Shown: positions 61,381 through 64,000 of the stretch, one piece after another
Layout of the letters: each line of letters begins with the position of its first letter
How positions within the stretch are numbered: position 1 is the stretch's first letter
Origin: Comamonas sp.
Lineage (GTDB): Bacteria; Pseudomonadota; Gammaproteobacteria; Burkholderiales; Burkholderiaceae_C
NCBI RefSeq assembly: GCF_009360615.1
Contig: NZ_SPEY01000018.1
Span: forward strand, 1 to 64,000
Length of the DNA stretch: 64,000 nucleotides
Direction of reading: 5' to 3'
The notes under the pieces: model-generated
What the model was told of the DNA's origin: nothing
Seen by the model: the letters and a program-made list of their open reading frames with translations, nothing else
Databases searched by the model: none
Program-made: the position numbers and the translations under genes

Positions 61381-62682
61381 ATGAACTGGACAGAGCGGAT
61401 ATTCAAACTCAGGGAGCACAACACCAATGTGCGCACGGAACTGGTCGCAGGGCTGACGACCTTTCTTTCCATGGCCTACATCATGTTCGTCAACCCCTCC
61501 ATTCTGGGTGATGCGGGCATGCCCAAGGGATCGGTCTTTGTCGCCACCTGCCTGATCGCAGCGCTGGGCTCGACCATCATGGCGCTGTATGCCAACTACC
61601 CGATTGCGCTGGCGCCGGGCATGGGGCTGAACGCCTATTTCGCCTACGTGGTGGTGCTCAAGATGGGCTATACCTGGGAGGCAGCCCTGGGGGCGGTGTT
61701 CGTCTCGGGATGTCTGTTCCTGATCTGTACGATGCTGGGCCTGCGCGAGCTCATCATCAAGGGCATACCGCAGTCCATACGCGTCTCCATCACCGTGGGT
61801 CTGGGTCTTTTCCTGGCGCTGATTGCGCTCAAGACCGCCGGTGTGGTGGCCGCCGACCAGAATACCTACGTGACGCTGGGCGATCTGCACAAGCCCGAGG
61901 TCATCATGGCGTTGCTGGGATTTTTGCTGATCGTGGTGCTGGATCGCCTCAAGGTGCCGGGGGCCCTGCTGATCGGCATTCTGGCGGTGACCGTGGCCTC
62001 GTTCTTCTTCGGCGGCAACACCTTCCACGGCATCTTCTCGGCACCTCCCTCGATCGAGCCCACCTTCATGAAGCTCGACATCAAGACGGCGCTGACCACG
62101 GGCTTCCTCAATGTGGTGCTGGTGTTCTTCCTGGTCGAGCTGTTTGACGCCACCGGCACGCTGATGGGCGTGGCGCGCCGCGCCGGCCTGCTGGTGCCTG
62201 AGCGCATGGGGCGTTTCAACCGCTCGCTGCTGGCCGATTCGGGCGCGATCTTCGTGGGCTCCATGCTGGGAACCTCCAGCACCACCGCCTATGTGGAGAG
62301 CGCTGCCGGCGTGCAGGCCGGCGGCCGTACCGGCCTGACAGCCCTCACGGTTGCCATGCTTTTCCTGGCCTGTTTGTTCATCGCGCCGCTGGCCGGTGTG
62401 GTGCCCGGCTATGCCACCGCACCCGCGCTGCTGTTCGTGGCCTGTCTGATGCTGCGTGACCTGACGGAAGTGCAGTGGGATGAGACCACCGAAGCCATAC
62501 CGGCAGTCGTCACCGCGCTGATGATGCCTTTCACCTACTCCATCGCCAACGGCCTGGCCTTCGGCTTCATCACCTATGCCGTGCTCAAGCTGTTCACAGG
62601 CAAGGTCAAGGAAGTGCACTGGATCATGTGGGTGATTGCCGCCCTGTTCCTGTTCAAGTTCATCTACGTCGGCGGTCACTGA
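61381..62682 (+). CDS. NCS2-family purine permease (AzgA/GhxP-like)
   Basis: 433 residues from ATG 61381 (GGAGA ahead), about 12-14 helices. The AzgA-type start FKLREHNTNVRTELVAGLTT, then FLSMAYIMFVNPSILGDAGM, the NYPIALAPGMGLNAYFAYVV motif, GIPQSIRVSITVGLGLFLAL, and GTSSTTAYVESAAGVQAGGR are diagnostic of adenine/guanine/hypoxanthine transporters rather than UraA/UapA-type xanthine ones. It would bring purine bases to XdhAB. Confidence 0.95.
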   Translation: MNWTERIFKLREHNTNVRTELVAGLTTFLSMAYIMFVNPSILGDAGMPKGSVFVATCLIAALGSTIMALYANYPIALAPGMGLNAYFAYVVVLKMGYTWEAALGAVFVSGCLFLICTMLGLRELIIKGIPQSIRVSITVGLGLFLALIALKTAGVVAADQNTYVTLGDLHKPEVIMALLGFLLIVVLDRLKVPGALLIGILAVTVASFFFGGNTFHGIFSAPPSIEPTFMKLDIKTALTTGFLNVVLVFFLVELFDATGTLMGVARRAGLLVPERMGRFNRSLLADSGAIFVGSMLGTSSTTAYVESAAGVQAGGRTGLTALTVAMLFLACLFIAPLAGVVPGYATAPALLFVACLMLRDLTEVQWDETTEAIPAVVTALMMPFTYSIANGLAFGFITYAVLKLFTGKVKEVHWIMWVIAALFLFKFIYVGGH

Positions 62683-62747
62683 GTCCTCAGGCGCTGATCA
62701 AACCCGGCATGGCTCGATGGAGCCGGCCGGACATGACACCCAAGATG

Positions 62748-62788
62748 CGAAAAGCAGTCCGGCCACTGGAGGGGCGGGCTGCTTTTTG
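62748..62788. terminator. Bidirectional-type terminator after the purine permease
   Basis: GAAAAGCAGTCC pairs with GGGCTGCTTTTT (one G-T) around a GC-rich loop, ending in a T-run. Confidence 0.7.
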
Positions 62789-63094
62789 CATTGCGAGCAG
62801 CTGGCCATCGGCTCGGCGGACTCCGGCCTGTCCCCGGGCCGCCGCGCAGCCCGGCCTCAACAACTTTGATTTCATGAGCATATTGCCGAATCACAGCCTG
62901 CGGTGCATGGGTGCGCATGGCCTCGATCGCTGCCTGCCGTCCTAAGTGCCTGACAGCACTGAGAAATCCAGGCACGGCCGCCGAACCGGCACCGATGCTC
63001 GGATGAGTTGGTTGTTTCCAAATTTGAAATCAATATTTTTGAATCGACCAACGGCTCCCTAGCATCTGCCCGGTTGCATACATGGGAGAAGAAA
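62789..63094. promoter_or_regulatory. Intergenic region upstream of the ABC binding-protein gene
   Basis: No gene seen. A distinctly AT-rich block at 63013-63045 contains the palindrome CAAATTTG (63019-63026) and is flanked by GTTGGT (63007-63012) and ACCAAC (63047-63052). It is probably the promoter/operator of the binding-protein gene. Confidence 0.45.
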
Positions 63095-64000
63095 GTGGAC
63101 AAGCGTCGATTTCTGCTGGCTGGGCCTTCATGGCTGGCAATGGCGGCCGCAGGCGTCAGCGGTGCTGCGCATGCAGCGTCGGACGCCAAGACCCGGCTGG
63201 TCGTCGCTGACCAGAGCGAGCTGATCCGCCATCTGCTGGATGCCAGCGGCGAGCGCAAGAAGATCGGCTTTCAGCTGGAACTGCCCAATTTCGCAGGCGG
63301 TCCGGCCATCTTCGAGGCCATCCGCGCCGGAGCGCTGGACATGGCCTATGTGGGCGACACACCTCCCATCCAGGCGCGTGCAGCAGGCGTGAACCTGCCC
63401 ATCATCGCAACCTTCACCCGAGCCAGAGCGGAATATCGTTTGCTGCAACATGCCGGCGCCGGTGTGGAGCGCCTGAGCGATCTGCGTGGCAAGCGTGTGA
63501 GCTATGTCGAAGGCTCGGGTCGCCAGGTTTTCCTGATCGAGGCCCTGAACCGGGCGGGCCTGACACTCAAGGATGTCACGCTGGTGCATCTGCGCGTGGC
63601 TGAACTCAACGATGCCCTGCGCGCCCGCGCGGTCGATGTCGCCACCATTGCCGAACCGCATGTCACGCGGCTGTCCAGGCAGATCGGTGCGCGTGTAGTG
63701 CCCGATCCCCTGGAGCGTCAGCTGCTGCCTTCCACCTCTTATATCTATGCCCGTCCGGAGGTGCTGGCCGATCCGCAGAAGGCCGAGGCCATCCGGGAGT
63801 TCCTGGCTGCTTTCGTGCGCGCGGGGCGCTGGAGCAATACCCATCGCAAGGAATGGGAGCAGCATTACCTGCGCAATTTCCAGCGTCTCGATGCCGAGAG
63901 CGCGGCAGCCATCCAGGCGGCCCAGGCTCCGCTGGAGTTCCAGACGGCGGCGCAGGCACAGCCTCACCACCAGAAGCTCATCGACATCCTGCACAGCGCA
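63095..64000 (+). CDS. ABC transporter substrate-binding protein, SsuA/TauA/NrtA-like, 3'-truncated
   Basis: 302 residues visible, with the frame open to the window end. A GTG start with GGGAGAAG ahead gives a signal peptide (VDKRRFLLAGPSWLAMAAAG, cleavage near AHAA). The NMT1/SsuA-type fold shows FEAIRAGALDMAYVGDTPPI, LSDLRGKRVSYVEGSGRQVF, ELNDALRARAVDVATIAEPH and a DPQKAEAIREFLAAFVRAGR helix. It is a periplasmic receptor for an aliphatic sulfonate, nitrate/taurine-like or related ligand. The permease and ATPase genes should follow outside the window. Confidence 0.9.
   Translation, partial: MDKRRFLLAGPSWLAMAAAGVSGAAHAASDAKTRLVVADQSELIRHLLDASGERKKIGFQLELPNFAGGPAIFEAIRAGALDMAYVGDTPPIQARAAGVNLPIIATFTRARAEYRLLQHAGAGVERLSDLRGKRVSYVEGSGRQVFLIEALNRAGLTLKDVTLVHLRVAELNDALRARAVDVATIAEPHVTRLSRQIGARVVPDPLERQLLPSTSYIYARPEVLADPQKAEAIREFLAAFVRAGRWSNTHRKEWEQHYLRNFQRLDAESAAAIQAAQAPLEFQTAAQAQPHHQKLIDILHSA

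Overview
The window looks like chromosomal DNA of a betaproteobacterium of the Comamonadaceae, most likely Comamonas or a close relative. This is inferred from the very high GC third-position bias, the Omp32-type porin, the SAH riboswitch in front of ahcY, the style of the MHS, TRAP and ActP transporters, and two dispersed intergenic repeat families. No rRNA, tRNA, CRISPR array, insertion sequence or prophage was found.

Layout. 1-8264: leucine/isovalerate catabolism genes (methylcrotonyl-CoA carboxylase beta and alpha, methylglutaconyl-CoA hydratase, HMG-CoA lyase), interleaved with an exported alpha/beta hydrolase, a DUF4126 membrane protein and a GhrA-like reductase. 8312-10334: lipoprotein, YbaK-type deacylase, DUF1289 protein and a DsbA-fold isomerase. 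10369-12769: an old-yellow-enzyme-type oxidoreductase divergent from a LysR regulator. 12862-16876: actP-yjcH acetate transport, and an MHS transporter. 17137-18513: major porin and a 45-residue membrane protein. 18663-25376: a double-length UvrA of 1978 residues and a protein with an SMI1-like region and an L7/L12-like domain. 26043-30760: a Pls/PosA-type membrane peptide synthetase with its own phosphopantetheinyl transferase. 30836-34009: a TRAP transporter. 34258-36841: a HAD phosphatase and prfC. 37107-38381: an MFS permease. 38490-47720: a kdp potassium-uptake locus in the order F, small ORF, A, C, B, TorF-type porin, D, E. 47741-49341: SAH riboswitch and ahcY. 49644-52602: a TlyA-family methyltransferase, metF and rlpA. 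52716-53582: rlmJ on the minus strand. 53915-55323: rplM-rpsI and erpA. 55436-56860: a DHA2 transporter. 57179-62682: xanthine dehydrogenase xdhA-xdhB and a purine permease. 63095-64000: a truncated ABC substrate-binding protein.

How the genes work together. Most of the window is core metabolism and transport. The liu genes take leucine to acetyl-CoA and acetoacetate. AhcY and MetF serve the methyl cycle, with AhcY placed under direct SAH control. XdhAB and the AzgA-like permease form a purine salvage/oxidation unit, with palindromes and a sigma-54-like promoter in front. The Kdp locus carries its own sensor pair and an outer-membrane protein.

The strongest candidate for an under-described system is the 26043-30760 cassette. 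It is a single-module, membrane-embedded NRPS with the domain order of epsilon-poly-L-lysine synthetase, overlapped by a dedicated PPTase and preceded by about 670 bp with no recognisable gene. All calls were made by eye from sequence and translation; no database search was run.
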